A DNA stretch of 64,000 nt from Salmonella enterica subsp. enterica serovar Choleraesuis. Its GTDB lineage: Bacteria > Pseudomonadota > Gammaproteobacteria > Enterobacterales > Enterobacteriaceae. Made by a program: the position numbers and the translations under genes. The stretch lies in contig AP025685.1 of assembly GCA_022846635.1 (NCBI GenBank), forward strand, positions 310,001-374,000, written 5' to 3'. Of this stretch, positions 52,992-63,107 are shown in pieces. Within the stretch, counting starts at the first letter, position 1; the number at the start of each line of letters is the position of its first letter. The notes under the pieces are model-generated. The model was not told where the DNA came from. It worked only from the letters and a program-made list of their open reading frames with translations, and ran no database searches.

Positions 52992-53668
52992 GGGCGCTCC
53001 TCATTAATGCCAGGTATCAGCAGGCGATAATCTCCGATAGCCTGGTGGCGCTGATAGTGCTTATCGGGTAATCCCGAATCCGGGTTGCTAACGCCGAGAC
53101 AATAACGGATGCCAAACTGGGTGGCGGCATCCAGAATTTGCTCGCTGTCGTCAATAAACAGCGTCCTTTCGGCGGCCATTCCGGTGTGGCGGGTTACCTC
53201 CTGCCACAGCACACTTTCCTCTTTCGGATAACCAAATGTGTGGGTGGAAAGTAATAAATCAAGGTGCTCATCTAATCTGGTATGCGCGAGCTTCACTTCC
53301 AGGTTGTGCGGATGGGCGTTGGTCAACAAGATCCGGCGCTTGCCCTGGGCCTTGAGCGCCGCAAGAAACGGAGCGGTATCCGCTCGTAATTTGGCATTAG
53401 GGCCATGGCGGGTAGTTAAAGCCCTGATGTCGAGGCTCAACCGGTCGCTCCAGTAGTCCAGACAGTACCAGTTTAGCGTATGCTGCTTTTCCTGATAGGC
53501 AGCCTGAAGCAGTGCCACGGCCTCAGGCCTGGAGATCTGGCGCTGCCGGCTAAGCTCATCGGGCACTATTTGCTGCCAGAACACGCGATCGAAAGCGAGA
53601 TCCAGCAAGGTGCCGTCCATGTCCAGTAACACGGTGTCGACATCGCGCCAGGCAATATTGTTAGGCAT
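52988..53668 (-). CDS. yrfG: YrfG, HAD-family GMP/IMP nucleotidase
   Basis: 226 residues. HAD motif I is LLDMDGTLLDL (nucleophile Asp), motif II is ILLTNAHP, and motif III/IV is FGYPKEE...LFIDDSEQIL. The E. coli protein dephosphorylates GMP and IMP in vitro. The start at 53668 matches its N terminus. Confidence 0.93.
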   Translation of the reverse strand: MPNNIAWRDVDTVLLDMDGTLLDLAFDRVFWQQIVPDELSRQRQISRPEAVALLQAAYQEKQHTLNWYCLDYWSDRLSLDIRALTTRHGPNAKLRADTAPFLAALKAQGKRRILLTNAHPHNLEVKLAHTRLDEHLDLLLSTHTFGYPKEESVLWQEVTRHTGMAAERTLFIDDSEQILDAATQFGIRYCLGVSNPDSGLPDKHYQRHQAIGDYRLLIPGINEERP

Positions 53669-53728
53669 AAGTTTCCGGACCGAAAGTGATGGGGCGTCAG
53701 GGTAGCATATCACCTGACGCCGGAAGTA

Positions 53729-55861
53729 TTACGAGTGGGCTTCGTCAGCAGGAGGCAGCAGCGGAGGGTTAAAGCGCTGGTGGTAGTAATTTTTAATTGC
53801 ATCCATCCGCAGGTTATGGCGCTGGTAACGACGTACTGCAAGTATGGCATTGACCACAAAACAGGCCAGCATTGCCAGCAGCAGCAGGCAGGTGCCGAGC
53901 AGACGGCCCAGGCTAATACTGCCTGGCAGGGTATTGAGCGTGATGTGCTGCGTACCGTTAGCATCTACCTGAATTTGCGTGATGATCCCTTCAGCATGGA
54001 AGGAGGTATTCATCAGCATTGATGCCAGCCTGCGGAACTCCTGCCATTGCTGCTGCGGCGGGTAGTCATATAAATTCATGGCCGGGAAGGGATGATTAAC
54101 CAGCTCTATATCGCTCTCACTGCCAATCATGAACCCGCCAGGGGCCGGGCTATTCAGCTTTTGCGCCGCCTTAGCGGTTTCGCGTACGAAGAATGGCGCA
54201 GTGGAGGTATTCACCAGATTCTCGAGAGATTCTGCACTAACCGGGCGCAGTATAACGTTAATCCCGTCAAGGCGGCCATTGCGAGCCCGGCGCACTAAGG
54301 TGTCCCAGTTTTTAGTATTGCCCAGGTTGACCAGTGCATTCTTAAGCCGTACGCATTCATGTTTTTCAGTGCATAACGCCGCTGTTTTAATCACGATACC
54401 GCTAAAATCATCGACCAGGACCATCCCTGAACGAGCTATCGCGGAGGCCAGCTGGGGATTAACCCGGCTGTCGGGATGATTTTGAGGGTGAAGTTGCAGC
54501 GCGACCTCATCGACCAGTGCCTGAGCCTTATTGGTGACGTCTGACTCCGGCAAGGGCAGGGGACGTGCGGTATTCCAGATGATTTGCGAGCAGTCGAACG
54601 GCATAAACGGCGAGCGTTTTTGGGTGCCGAGCGGCCCCGGCATTGGGATATTACACATCCCAGTACCGCTAATTTTTACCGTGTCGCCAACCTGAGGTTC
54701 CGCTTTCGCCAGCTCTTTTACGCTGGTGGCCTCTATAGTCTGTGAACCTTTTAGCCACGAGAGCGTAAGCTTCATGGGAATATCCAGAGGCATCCAAAAC
54801 AGCATCATTATCAGGATAATCAAGGCGCTGAGGCTGATAATCAGGCTGCGCATCCAACGCTGAAGTGGGAAGTTTCTCACCTCGTCCTGGAGTGAGAGGA
54901 ATCGCCCCTGGCGAGTCACCCGGTGGTCAAGATAGAAATCAATATTGGTACTTTGCCCCAGCTCGTAGGGCAGCCATGGCTGCCAGTGGGGAGGGTAGGT
55001 CAGGTCAATAACACCCAGCGATATGTTATTGAGCTGGTCGCGGTCGTTTTCACCAAACAGTCCCCAACGCCTCGGAGTGCCGCGCAGACAGTGGATTTCC
55101 CGGCGCATAGCATGGCCAGGACGCCCCCAAATTCCCCATAATCCGAGCGCTAACACAAGGCCACCGGCGACGATAAGCCATGGCATCAGGAAATCTGGCC
55201 CGGTCTGGCTGCAAAAGAAGAGTAAGAAAGAGAGGCTAACCAGCAGCGCTTCACGCACACCTTGAGGGCGACGCAGATGATATTCCTCTAGCGTTTCCCT
55301 GCGGGTATGAAGCAGCTCTATTTGCTCCCCTTCTTTGCCGCTAAATGACGCCTGAGAGGGGAGATTATCTAGCGACAATGCGCGCTCATCACTGCCATCT
55401 TCATATTCGAATAGTGAATGATGGTTAAGTGAGATAATCAGCGGCAGCGTATCGGTCTCAATCAGCTCGATAGCATTATCGTTAGAGATATATTGTTCTA
55501 AGAACGGCGGCAGAAAAACTTCGACGGCATCGAGATAGTAGCGCCATTTATTCGCATCATCGGTGGTGAGCCCATAACGGGTAATCGCCCGATTAACGCT
55601 GATAACGGTATTACTACGGGAATTAAGCACTGGCGGAACGGGAGCGCTGTCGGCACCTGTCGGAGCAATCACCTGTGACTGGCTGCGGGCCAGATAATTT
55701 TCTATCGTCTGGCGTTCGTCGTCGGTTAATTTACGGGTTTTAGCCCCGTTAAATGCGGCGAGGTAGCTGGAATTGCGATGATGAATATATTGCCATACTA
55801 GCCAGCTTCCTATGGCCAGAACGGCGAGGATCGCCACAGTTAACATTAACAAAGTGCTCAT
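53729..55861 (-). CDS. igaA: IgaA (YrfF), inner-membrane repressor of the Rcs stress response
   Basis: 710 residues (E. coli 711). An N-terminal membrane helix, a cytoplasmic domain, a hydrophobic pair (about 205-245), a second cytoplasmic part with CLRGTPRRWGLFGEND, another helix near 340-360, a large periplasmic domain with four cysteines, and a C-terminal helix (about 650-670). It restrains RcsD and is often essential when Rcs is intact. Divergent from nudE. Confidence 0.95.
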   Translation of the reverse strand: MSTLLMLTVAILAVLAIGSWLVWQYIHHRNSSYLAAFNGAKTRKLTDDERQTIENYLARSQSQVIAPTGADSAPVPPVLNSRSNTVISVNRAITRYGLTTDDANKWRYYLDAVEVFLPPFLEQYISNDNAIELIETDTLPLIISLNHHSLFEYEDGSDERALSLDNLPSQASFSGKEGEQIELLHTRRETLEEYHLRRPQGVREALLVSLSFLLFFCSQTGPDFLMPWLIVAGGLVLALGLWGIWGRPGHAMRREIHCLRGTPRRWGLFGENDRDQLNNISLGVIDLTYPPHWQPWLPYELGQSTNIDFYLDHRVTRQGRFLSLQDEVRNFPLQRWMRSLIISLSALIILIMMLFWMPLDIPMKLTLSWLKGSQTIEATSVKELAKAEPQVGDTVKISGTGMCNIPMPGPLGTQKRSPFMPFDCSQIIWNTARPLPLPESDVTNKAQALVDEVALQLHPQNHPDSRVNPQLASAIARSGMVLVDDFSGIVIKTAALCTEKHECVRLKNALVNLGNTKNWDTLVRRARNGRLDGINVILRPVSAESLENLVNTSTAPFFVRETAKAAQKLNSPAPGGFMIGSESDIELVNHPFPAMNLYDYPPQQQWQEFRRLASMLMNTSFHAEGIITQIQVDANGTQHITLNTLPGSISLGRLLGTCLLLLAMLACFVVNAILAVRRYQRHNLRMDAIKNYYHQRFNPPLLPPADEAHS

Positions 55862-56169
55862 GCTCTCCTCATCAGACAGGCATGTTCGTATCCCGGATAC
55901 AGCAAATGGCGACCGTCAGAACGATGACAGGATGGCAGTTTGCATCGACGCGGACCAGGCTTTGCCTGCGTTAAAATATGCTAGCAAGTCGGAGTCCGCT
56001 GAAATATCAGCAAATTCCTATTTCATTTGCAACTTCCAGTGCCAGATTCTTCGCAACAAAATCAGTTTTTATTTAGGTTAATAAAATGTAAATTGGTGAT
56101 ATGCGCGTTGCCCTGGGCCGACAGCATGTCGCACAATGAGACAATTATTACCAAGGGAACACCTGCCAG
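55862..56169. promoter_or_regulatory. igaA-nudE divergent promoter region
   Basis: 308 bases without a gene. GCTGA-aata-TCAGC at 55998-56011 is a perfect short palindrome in the middle of the gap and may be a protein-binding site. No consensus matched; the rest shows nothing distinctive. Confidence 0.5.
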
Positions 56170-56733
56170 ATGAGTAAGCCACTTCAAAAACCGACCATTT
56201 TAAGCGTAGAAACAGTTGCCCGCTCCCGGCTGTTCAATGTCGAAAGCGTCGATCTGGAGTTCAGTAATGGCGTGCGTCGGGTGTACGAGCGCATGCGCCC
56301 GTCAAATCGCGAAGCGGTAATGATTGTTCCTATCGTGGATGACCATCTGATTTTAATCCGTGAATATGCCGTAGGTACAGAATCCTATGAACTTGGTTTT
56401 CCAAAAGGGCTGATTGACCCCGGTGAAAATGTGAATCAGGGTGCCAATCGCGAATTGAAAGAGGAGGTAGGATTTGGAGCTGAACATCTTACCTTTCTGA
56501 GTAAGCTCACTATGGCACCGTCTTATTTCTCGAGCAAAATGAATATTGTGGTTGCCGAAGGGTTGTACCCGGAATCTTTGCCGGGCGATGAGCCAGAGCC
56601 TTTGCCTCAGGTGCGCTGGCCGCTGGCGAATATGATGGCGCTGCTGGATGACCCGGACTTTAGCGAAGCGCGCAACGTCAGCGCACTGTTCCTGGTACGC
56701 GAATGGCTGCGTAAACAGGGGCGTATCGATTAA
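56170..56733 (+). CDS. nudE: NudE, ADP-sugar/ADP-ribose/diadenosine polyphosphate pyrophosphatase
   Basis: 187 residues (E. coli 186). The Nudix box GX5EX7REUXEEXGU is exact: GLIDPGE, seven residues, RELKEEVGF. It hydrolyses ADP-ribose, NADH and Ap3A-type compounds. Followed by a bidirectional terminator facing mrcA. Confidence 0.95.
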   Translation: MSKPLQKPTILSVETVARSRLFNVESVDLEFSNGVRRVYERMRPSNREAVMIVPIVDDHLILIREYAVGTESYELGFPKGLIDPGENVNQGANRELKEEVGFGAEHLTFLSKLTMAPSYFSSKMNIVVAEGLYPESLPGDEPEPLPQVRWPLANMMALLDDPDFSEARNVSALFLVREWLRKQGRID

Positions 56734-56751
56734 TCCGGCAGATTTAAAAGA

Positions 56752-56784
56752 ATAAAAAAAACGCCCCATCGGGGCGTTTTTTAT
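56752..56784. terminator. Bidirectional terminator between nudE and mrcA
   Basis: AAAAAACGCCCC-at-CGGGGCGTTTTTT with a good stem and A/T runs on both sides. Confidence 0.95.
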
Positions 56785-56819
56785 TAGCTGACAGCTTTAG
56801 TTGCCTAAGCGTGTCTTTA

Positions 56820-59372
56820 TCAGAACAGCTCGTGGGTCTCACCGTTATCGATAATAGTGGTATCGACCTGCGGCGTTGCCTGCTGGGTTGGCTGAGTCCC
56901 TTCAATGAAGTACTCATCGCGGCTATTTCCACCGCTTGCCAATTGCCCTGTCGCCCGGTCTATTTTCACCGTAACTACGCCTGGAGGTGGGGTCAGAGGT
57001 TGTTCTGGAACTCCCTGCAACACCGCCTTCATGTAGGCATCCCAAGCCGGTTGTGCCGTTTTGGCTCCGCCTTCATAACCGGTTATCTGATCCTTAATCG
57101 CACCAGAGTATGTGGTTCTCCCCAGGTCGCGGCGATGGTCGTCAAAACCAATCCATACCGAGGTGACTACCCCTGGCCCATAGCCCGAGAACCAGGCATC
57201 TTTTGAGCTATTGGTGGTGCCGGTTTTACCGCCAATATCATGGCGGCCAATATCCCGACCCGCTCGCCAGCCGGTCCCCTGCCAGCCCGGCTCGCCATAG
57301 ATATTGGTGTTCATGGCGCTTTTAATCAGGAATGTCAGCGGCGTATTGACCACGTGCGGCGCATACTGGGCCGGAGTGGACTGCGCTACCAGGTCCTTAT
57401 TAGCCTGCTCAAGCTGCGGCATTGGCACACCGTAGTTTTGCTGGTTTTGCGAGATGGCGACCTCTTCCACATTCTGGCCTTCCAGTACGTTGGATTTCTG
57501 GGTGTTGCCGTAAATCACAGGAATATCGCAAGTTGGGCAAGCCACTTTAGGCTGCTCTTCAAAGACCACTTTCCCGGACTCATCCTCAATACGGCTGATA
57601 AACCACGGATCTATCAGGAATCCCCCATTAGCCATTACCGCATAACCGCGGGCAACCTGTAACGGCGTAAAGGAGGCGGAGCCTAAAGCCAGCGATTCAG
57701 TATGGTTGATGTTGGCTGCCGGGAAACCGAAGCGCTGCAAATACTCGGCAGCATAATCGACGCCCATAGCTCGCATAGCACGTACCATCACCACGTTTTT
57801 AGACTGCCCCAATCCCTGACGTAAGCGTATTGGCCCGGCGTACTCTGGCGGTGAGTTTTTAGGACGCCAGTCGGAGCCGGCGCCAGCATCCCAGCGTGAG
57901 ATGGGGACGTCGTTAAGGATGCTGGCCAGAGTCAGACCTTTATCCATTGCCGCAGTGTAAAGGAATGGTTTGATGTTGGAGCCGAGCTGGCGCAACGCTT
58001 GAGTTGCACGGTTGAATTTACTCTGCTCGAAGCTAAACCCGCCCACCAGAGCAATAACCGCACCGTTGTCTGGATTGAGGGATACCAGGGCTGAGTTTAC
58101 GTCAGGTACCTGAGCGAGCCACCAGCCGCTGTCGGTATTACGTACCCAGATTTGCTGGCCCGTGGCTACTACATCTGTCACTTTACGCGGCGTAGCGCCC
58201 TGGGCGGTATCGGAACGCCACGGGCGCGCCCAACGCATACCATCCATCGTTAGAGAAACGCTGGAACCATCGGCCAGTTGAGCCGTAGCCTCCGTTTCAC
58301 TGGTTTTGGTCACTACTGCCGGTAACAGCGGGCCATAGACAGGTACGTTCTTCAACGCCTCGCTTATCTTCTGGCTGCTCCACGGTGCTTCACCCAGCTT
58401 CCAGAGCTGATTTGTCGGACCGCGATAACCATGGCGCATATCGTAGTTAAGCACGTTGGTGCGTAGTGCGCTTTCGGCGGCCTGTTGCACACCGCGGGTC
58501 AGGGTTGTGTAAACCTTGTAGCCATCGGTATAGGCATTTTCGCCATACCGCTTAACCATTTCCTGACGCACCATCTCTGCCATATATGGCGCATGGAAAG
58601 CGACCTTTGGCGCGTGATAGCTGGCCTGGAGCGAGGCTTTGCTAGCCTCGTCGTATTGAGATTGAGTAATGTAGCCTTCGCTCAACATACGGGACAATAC
58701 AACGTTGCGGCGTGCGGTAGCGCGGTCAATAGAATACAGCGGGTTAAAAGTAGAAGGTGCTTTTGGCAGCCCGGCGATAGTTGCCATCTCGCTTAGCGAC
58801 AGGCTACCTACCGGTTTCCCGAAGTAGACCTGAGCGGCAGCGCCTACGCCGTAAGCCCGATAGCCCAAATAGATTTTGTTCAGATATAGCTCGAGGATTT
58901 CATCCTTCGAAAGCATCTGCTCAATGCGAATAGCCAGGAAGGCTTCCTTCACTTTTCGCACTAAAGTGCGTTCCGGGCTAAGGAAGAAGTTACGCGCCAG
59001 CTGCTGGGTAATGGTACTCGCCCCCTGCGAGGCGTGGCCGGAAAAAAGCGCAATGCTCACGGCACGGAAGATACCAATGGGATCAATACCGTGATGCTCA
59101 TAAAAGCGGCTGTCTTCGGTGGCGATAAAAGCTTTCACCATCTCTGGCGGGATCTGATCCAGCGTTAACGGAATACGACGCTTTTCGCCGTACTGAGCTA
59201 TTAATTCGCCCTCAGCGCTATAAACCTGCATCGGAATTTGCAGACGCACGTCTTTCAGCGTCGCGACATCGGGAAGCTGAGGCTCTATGTAGCGGTACAT
59301 TCCAAATATGGAGCCAACTCCCAGCAGAATGCACATTACTGCAAGGATCAATAAATACTTTACGAACTTCAC
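56820..59372 (-). CDS. mrcA: MrcA (PBP1a), bifunctional peptidoglycan synthase
   Basis: 850 residues, the E. coli length. An N-terminal anchor (LLILAVMCILLGVGSIFG) is followed by the GT51 glycosyltransferase domain (EDSRFYEHHGIDP, GASTITQQLARNFFLS) and the transpeptidase domain. The active site SxxK is in GSNIKPF (about residue 465), SxN in GQSKNVV, and KTG in GGKTGTTNSSKDAWF. It builds and cross-links the cell wall and is a target of the beta-lactams that the nearby lactamase would destroy. Confidence 0.97.
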   Translation of the reverse strand: MKFVKYLLILAVMCILLGVGSIFGMYRYIEPQLPDVATLKDVRLQIPMQVYSAEGELIAQYGEKRRIPLTLDQIPPEMVKAFIATEDSRFYEHHGIDPIGIFRAVSIALFSGHASQGASTITQQLARNFFLSPERTLVRKVKEAFLAIRIEQMLSKDEILELYLNKIYLGYRAYGVGAAAQVYFGKPVGSLSLSEMATIAGLPKAPSTFNPLYSIDRATARRNVVLSRMLSEGYITQSQYDEASKASLQASYHAPKVAFHAPYMAEMVRQEMVKRYGENAYTDGYKVYTTLTRGVQQAAESALRTNVLNYDMRHGYRGPTNQLWKLGEAPWSSQKISEALKNVPVYGPLLPAVVTKTSETEATAQLADGSSVSLTMDGMRWARPWRSDTAQGATPRKVTDVVATGQQIWVRNTDSGWWLAQVPDVNSALVSLNPDNGAVIALVGGFSFEQSKFNRATQALRQLGSNIKPFLYTAAMDKGLTLASILNDVPISRWDAGAGSDWRPKNSPPEYAGPIRLRQGLGQSKNVVMVRAMRAMGVDYAAEYLQRFGFPAANINHTESLALGSASFTPLQVARGYAVMANGGFLIDPWFISRIEDESGKVVFEEQPKVACPTCDIPVIYGNTQKSNVLEGQNVEEVAISQNQQNYGVPMPQLEQANKDLVAQSTPAQYAPHVVNTPLTFLIKSAMNTNIYGEPGWQGTGWRAGRDIGRHDIGGKTGTTNSSKDAWFSGYGPGVVTSVWIGFDDHRRDLGRTTYSGAIKDQITGYEGGAKTAQPAWDAYMKAVLQGVPEQPLTPPPGVVTVKIDRATGQLASGGNSRDEYFIEGTQPTQQATPQVDTTIIDNGETHELF

Positions 59373-59491
59373 TCGGTATTTCCCGTTTGGTTTCGATTGG
59401 GCAGTTTATAAGCAATAGCGCGGTAGTATAAAGGCAAGCCAGAGCGTTTGACATGTCATTTTAACTACTCACGCCAGGGAGGCGGAACGTT

Positions 59492-60295
59492 ATGGCATTT
59501 GGCTGTTGGAAAATAGGTCTTAATATTCAAGATAATGGCGTATACGCCGTAGCACTACTTCCTACCCGGCAGGGCTGGCAGGCGCGCGGCTGGTGGGAGT
59601 TTTCGGATACTCCCGAATCTACAAATGCCTCGCTGTGGGCGGTGCCGGAACGTTTGATTTGGCTGCTTAAAGAATGGCGACGCCTGTTGCCCCGCCAGCA
59701 CCAGCTGGCAGTCTCATTTCCTGCCCTGCAAACCGTACAGCGACTGGTTCCCCAACCTGGAATGCAGCTTAACGAGCCGCAGCGTGAAGCTTATATGGCA
59801 ATGAACCTCGCCCGTGAGCTGCAACTGGATGCACAGTCTCTGCGTTTTGACTACCGCCAGCTAGCGACAGAATCAGGAGGGTATGCTGTGACAGCAATCC
59901 GCCAGTCAATGCTTCAACCGGTTATTGATGCACTGCACAAGCTGCAGCTGGAGCCTGAATCAATAATTCCTGATGCCTGCGCTTTACAGGCATTGTTACC
60001 CAGCGTGAATACTTGTGGATACGAAGCCATCGTACAGCAAGAGGCTAACGCCTGGCTGTGGGCCTCGGCTCAAGGATGGGGGGCATGGTCGTGCGGAGAG
60101 CTTACCGGACGGGCAGAGGCTAGCCTGGCGCTGGGGCTGCCTGAAGCACGCGTAGCTTTTATCGAACCTCTTAGTGGCAAGGAAGAATGCCAGTACGATC
60201 CGTGGCAGATTATTCCCCGCCGTCAACCTCCGTTGCCAGAAAATGGCGGCCACTACACGGTGGCGCTAGCGTTGGCAATAGGGGGCCTGTTATGA
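59492..60295 (+). CDS. hofM: HofM, PilM-like cytoplasmic component for DNA use as nutrient
   Basis: 267 residues of the PilM/ComA type with an actin-like (FtsA-type) start: AFGCWKIGLNIQDNGVYAVALLP. In E. coli hofMNOPQ homologues are needed for growth on DNA. It starts after GGGAGGCGG, divergent from mrcA, and its stop overlaps the hofN start (ATGA). Confidence 0.88.
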   Translation: MAFGCWKIGLNIQDNGVYAVALLPTRQGWQARGWWEFSDTPESTNASLWAVPERLIWLLKEWRRLLPRQHQLAVSFPALQTVQRLVPQPGMQLNEPQREAYMAMNLARELQLDAQSLRFDYRQLATESGGYAVTAIRQSMLQPVIDALHKLQLEPESIIPDACALQALLPSVNTCGYEAIVQQEANAWLWASAQGWGAWSCGELTGRAEASLALGLPEARVAFIEPLSGKEECQYDPWQIIPRRQPPLPENGGHYTVALALAIGGLL

Positions 60296-60843
60296 CGGAA
60301 CCATTGGTTAACTTGCTGCCGTGGCGGCACCGTAGGTCACAGAAGCAGCGGCTACGTCTGATTTTCTTTGCATTGGCTATGTTAGCGCTGGCGATTGTGA
60401 TTCCCATGAGTGGTCGCCATGCGCTAAGGGCTGAAAAGCCTGTGCTTGAGCATTGGATTCATAGCGACAAACACATACTGAATGCCATCAGCGAAAAGCT
60501 CTCTCGGGAAAAACTCGAGCATCAGCAACTATTAGTCCGTCAGAACGAAATGTGGCGCCGCCAGCAGCGGGCCTGGCGGGTATGGGATCTGGAGCGAGGG
60601 CTGGCGCAGGTCATTGAGCTGTTGCCAGCGCAGATTTGGTTAACTCGTATCAACCTTACGGGCCTTGATATGACGGTATCAGGCGTTGCACCAGGAAGTC
60701 TCCAGATTGCAGATTGGGAGCAGCGGCTACGTCGCGTCTGGGATGGCCAGGTAGCCCTGCAACATCTGTCTCATGATGAGTCCGGGAGAAATCGATTCCG
60801 AATTGCTTTAACGAGAGAGGTGCACGATGCCCTCCTGGAATGA
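60292..60843 (+). CDS. hofN: HofN, PilN-like inner-membrane protein
   Basis: 183 residues. The PilN N-terminal cytoplasmic motif EPLVNLLPWRHRR contacts HofM/PilM, one membrane helix follows (about 22-40), then a coiled coil and a periplasmic ferredoxin-like domain. Overlaps hofM and hofO. Confidence 0.85.
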   Translation: MTEPLVNLLPWRHRRSQKQRLRLIFFALAMLALAIVIPMSGRHALRAEKPVLEHWIHSDKHILNAISEKLSREKLEHQQLLVRQNEMWRRQQRAWRVWDLERGLAQVIELLPAQIWLTRINLTGLDMTVSGVAPGSLQIADWEQRLRRVWDGQVALQHLSHDESGRNRFRIALTREVHDALLE

Positions 60844-61279
60844 GAAAACCTGGCTGATGGTCATATTGCTATCGGGTGTTTGTGCTATGGCTCTGAGCTG
60901 GTGGCTACAGGTGAGTCCGGCCCGGACACAACTGCATCAGCTTCATCAAGATCACCATACTTTATTGAAAAATATTGCCGCCCGTCAGCATCAGTTCCTG
61001 GATTTACGCGCACAAAATACCGCTATTACAGATTTATCCAGCGATTTTACTCCGGCTTTTTCCCCACTCGTTTTCAACCAGTTACCTGCGGTGGGCATTG
61101 TTAAGTGGTTGCCCGATAAGCGGGGCGGCCAGCTTAGTCTGGCCCTTGACTGGTCGCAGGTTCAGCCGATTTTGCGTGAGCTAATGGAATATGGCGTCAG
61201 TCTGAGTCAACTGGTGATCACACGGGAGCGTTCACGTCTCATGATGCAGGTAAAAATTGATGATACTTACGGTAGCTAG
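60827..61279 (+). CDS. hofO: HofO, PilO-like inner-membrane protein
   Basis: 150 residues with an N-terminal membrane helix (LMVILLSGVCAMALSWWL) and a periplasmic part with a coiled coil. PilO-type partner of HofN in the platform beneath the secretin. Overlaps hofN by 17 bases and the next gene by 20. Confidence 0.8.
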   Translation: MPSWNEKTWLMVILLSGVCAMALSWWLQVSPARTQLHQLHQDHHTLLKNIAARQHQFLDLRAQNTAITDLSSDFTPAFSPLVFNQLPAVGIVKWLPDKRGGQLSLALDWSQVQPILRELMEYGVSLSQLVITRERSRLMMQVKIDDTYGS

Positions 61280-62795
61280 AACCTGGTTGTGTATCTTAAT
61301 GCTGCTGCCAGCATTCGCTTATGGCTCCGGGGAACGCGATCCCTTTATGCCGCTACCCGATCCCTGTACCAGCCCATTAAACCAGGCTGGCTATCGAGGG
61401 GTCGTCGTCAGCGGAACCCAACTGATTGCATTAGTTGAAACAGCAAAAGATAGTTGGCAAAGCTGGTCCCGGGGAATGCAACTCACTCCTGGCTGGCAGG
61501 TGCGTGAGCTTACACCCAATGTGCTGATGCTTGGCGGCCCGGAAGGCTGCAAACCACAGCCACTCTTACGGTCTGGGCCGATTCTTGCACTCGATGGGCG
61601 CGCTATCTTGCAGGCAGGAACGGGCCAGAAAGCGATTCGAGACCAGAGAATTACTCTAGCTGCCGATGACGTCCCTGCATTGCCTTTAATTCAGGCCGTG
61701 GCGCTAAGCCAGGCGATTAACATTGCTATCGCGCCAGGAGGGAGCGGCCGGGTATCAATGAGGCTGAGTGAAGTCGGCTGGCAGCAGGCGATGTCTGCGA
61801 TTACCAATAGCGCCGGTCTGGCGTGGCAGTTAAAAGAGAATATTTTGCAGATACAGCCTGCTACTCAGAGGCCTGCTGCAACTCCGGGCAAACGGGCGGT
61901 GGCTTTGATGACCGAAACTTTTAACTTGCGCCATATTCAGGCTCAGGAGCTGATAACGTTGTTAAACAATAGTCACCAGTTATCGCAGGAGGCTGGAGCA
62001 AGCGCGGTTGCCGATTCACGAACCAATCGTCTGCTGGTTGCCGATACTCGCGCCGGTATTGCTCGGCTCCGTGGCTGGATAGACAAACTGGATGTACCGC
62101 TGGGCCAGGTTGAGCTTGCGGCACATATTGTGACCATGAATCGTCAGAGCCTGAATGCGCTGGGGGTTCAATGGAGCAGAGGTGGACATGATTTACCGAC
62201 CCGAACGGGAGTGAATGTGAACCTGGAGGCACAAGATGCCAGCAGTTGGGTGGGTTTCAATATTGCCCGTATCGGCGGTCGGGCTCTGGGAATGGCGCTT
62301 TCGGCGCTGGAACAAAAGCATCAGTTAGAAATTGTTGCCAGTCCGCGTTTACTGGCCACCCACCAGCAACCTGCCAGTATTAAACAAGGTAGCGAAATTC
62401 CTTATCAGGTGAGCTCCGGCAGCAATGGGCGAACTTCGGTAGAGTTTAAAGATGCTGTGCTGGGGATGGAGGTCACGCCCGAAATCCTTGAAGGCCGCCG
62501 GATCAGACTGAAATTGCGAATTACGCAAAATATGCCGGGACAAAAACTACGCCAGGCTGATGGAGAAATTCTCACTATAGAAAAGCAGGAGATTGAGACT
62601 CAGGTGGTAGTCAATAATGATGAAACCCTGGCTTTAGGTGGGATTTTCCAGCAGAAACAGCATGGCAATTCCGACGGTGTTCCGCTGTTGTCTAAACTGC
62701 CATTATTAGGTGGTTTCTTTAGGTATCGCGGAAATGAGCATGAACGCCGTGAGCTGGTTGTCTTTATTACGCCGCGAATTATCTTTGCTCCCTGA
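61260..62795 (+). CDS. hofQ: HofP-HofQ fusion: PilP-like lipoprotein-type domain joined to the outer-membrane secretin
   Basis: 511 residues in one uninterrupted frame. Residues 1-22 are a signal peptide. Residues about 23-105 match HofP (RDPFMPLPDPC, GYRGVVVSG, LTPNVLMLGGPEGC). A linker of about 20 residues leads into HofQ (RITLAADDVPALPLIQAVA) and the complete secretin with SPRLLATHQQPASIKQGSEIPYQVS, AVLGMEVTPEI and RRELVVFITPRI. In E. coli these are two genes of about 134 and 412 codons, HofQ having its own signal peptide; here HofQ's is gone. The ATG at 61260 overlaps hofO. A TTG one codon earlier is also possible. Confidence 0.9.
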   Translation: MILTVARTWLCILMLLPAFAYGSGERDPFMPLPDPCTSPLNQAGYRGVVVSGTQLIALVETAKDSWQSWSRGMQLTPGWQVRELTPNVLMLGGPEGCKPQPLLRSGPILALDGRAILQAGTGQKAIRDQRITLAADDVPALPLIQAVALSQAINIAIAPGGSGRVSMRLSEVGWQQAMSAITNSAGLAWQLKENILQIQPATQRPAATPGKRAVALMTETFNLRHIQAQELITLLNNSHQLSQEAGASAVADSRTNRLLVADTRAGIARLRGWIDKLDVPLGQVELAAHIVTMNRQSLNALGVQWSRGGHDLPTRTGVNVNLEAQDASSWVGFNIARIGGRALGMALSALEQKHQLEIVASPRLLATHQQPASIKQGSEIPYQVSSGSNGRTSVEFKDAVLGMEVTPEILEGRRIRLKLRITQNMPGQKLRQADGEILTIEKQEIETQVVVNNDETLALGGIFQQKQHGNSDGVPLLSKLPLLGGFFRYRGNEHERRELVVFITPRIIFAP

Positions 62796-63107
62796 GCCAC
62801 TATAGTTTGGTTATTTTGTCCCAAACCGTGTCAGCCGTTTGACGAAGACGGGGAATTAGCTTACAAGGTTTAACGATTTTACAGGTGGGTGCCGTCCTGG
62901 AACGGCTGTGCGACTGCCGCCAGCGACTTATTTTGCTTCGTATGCCGTGTGGCGATTTATTCGGTTGCCAAACTACCTATAGTGTTGAGATAATTTTTAG
63001 TCTGACTCTCGCACTATCGCTTAAGAGGTTTCAGTTCATTACCTGCGGCGCCGGAACAAGGTGGAGTGGGTTTATCATCAACGAATTGTCTTAGTAGTAC
63101 CAAAAAA
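62796..63107 (+). promoter_or_regulatory. hofQ-aroK intergenic region
   Basis: 312 bases without a supported gene. In E. coli aroK and aroB are transcribed from promoters just upstream of aroK; a plausible -10 is TATAGT (62977-62982) in this region. TTTGG-ttattttgtc-CCAAA (62816-62835) is a weak hairpin after hofQ. No other structure stands out. Confidence 0.5.
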
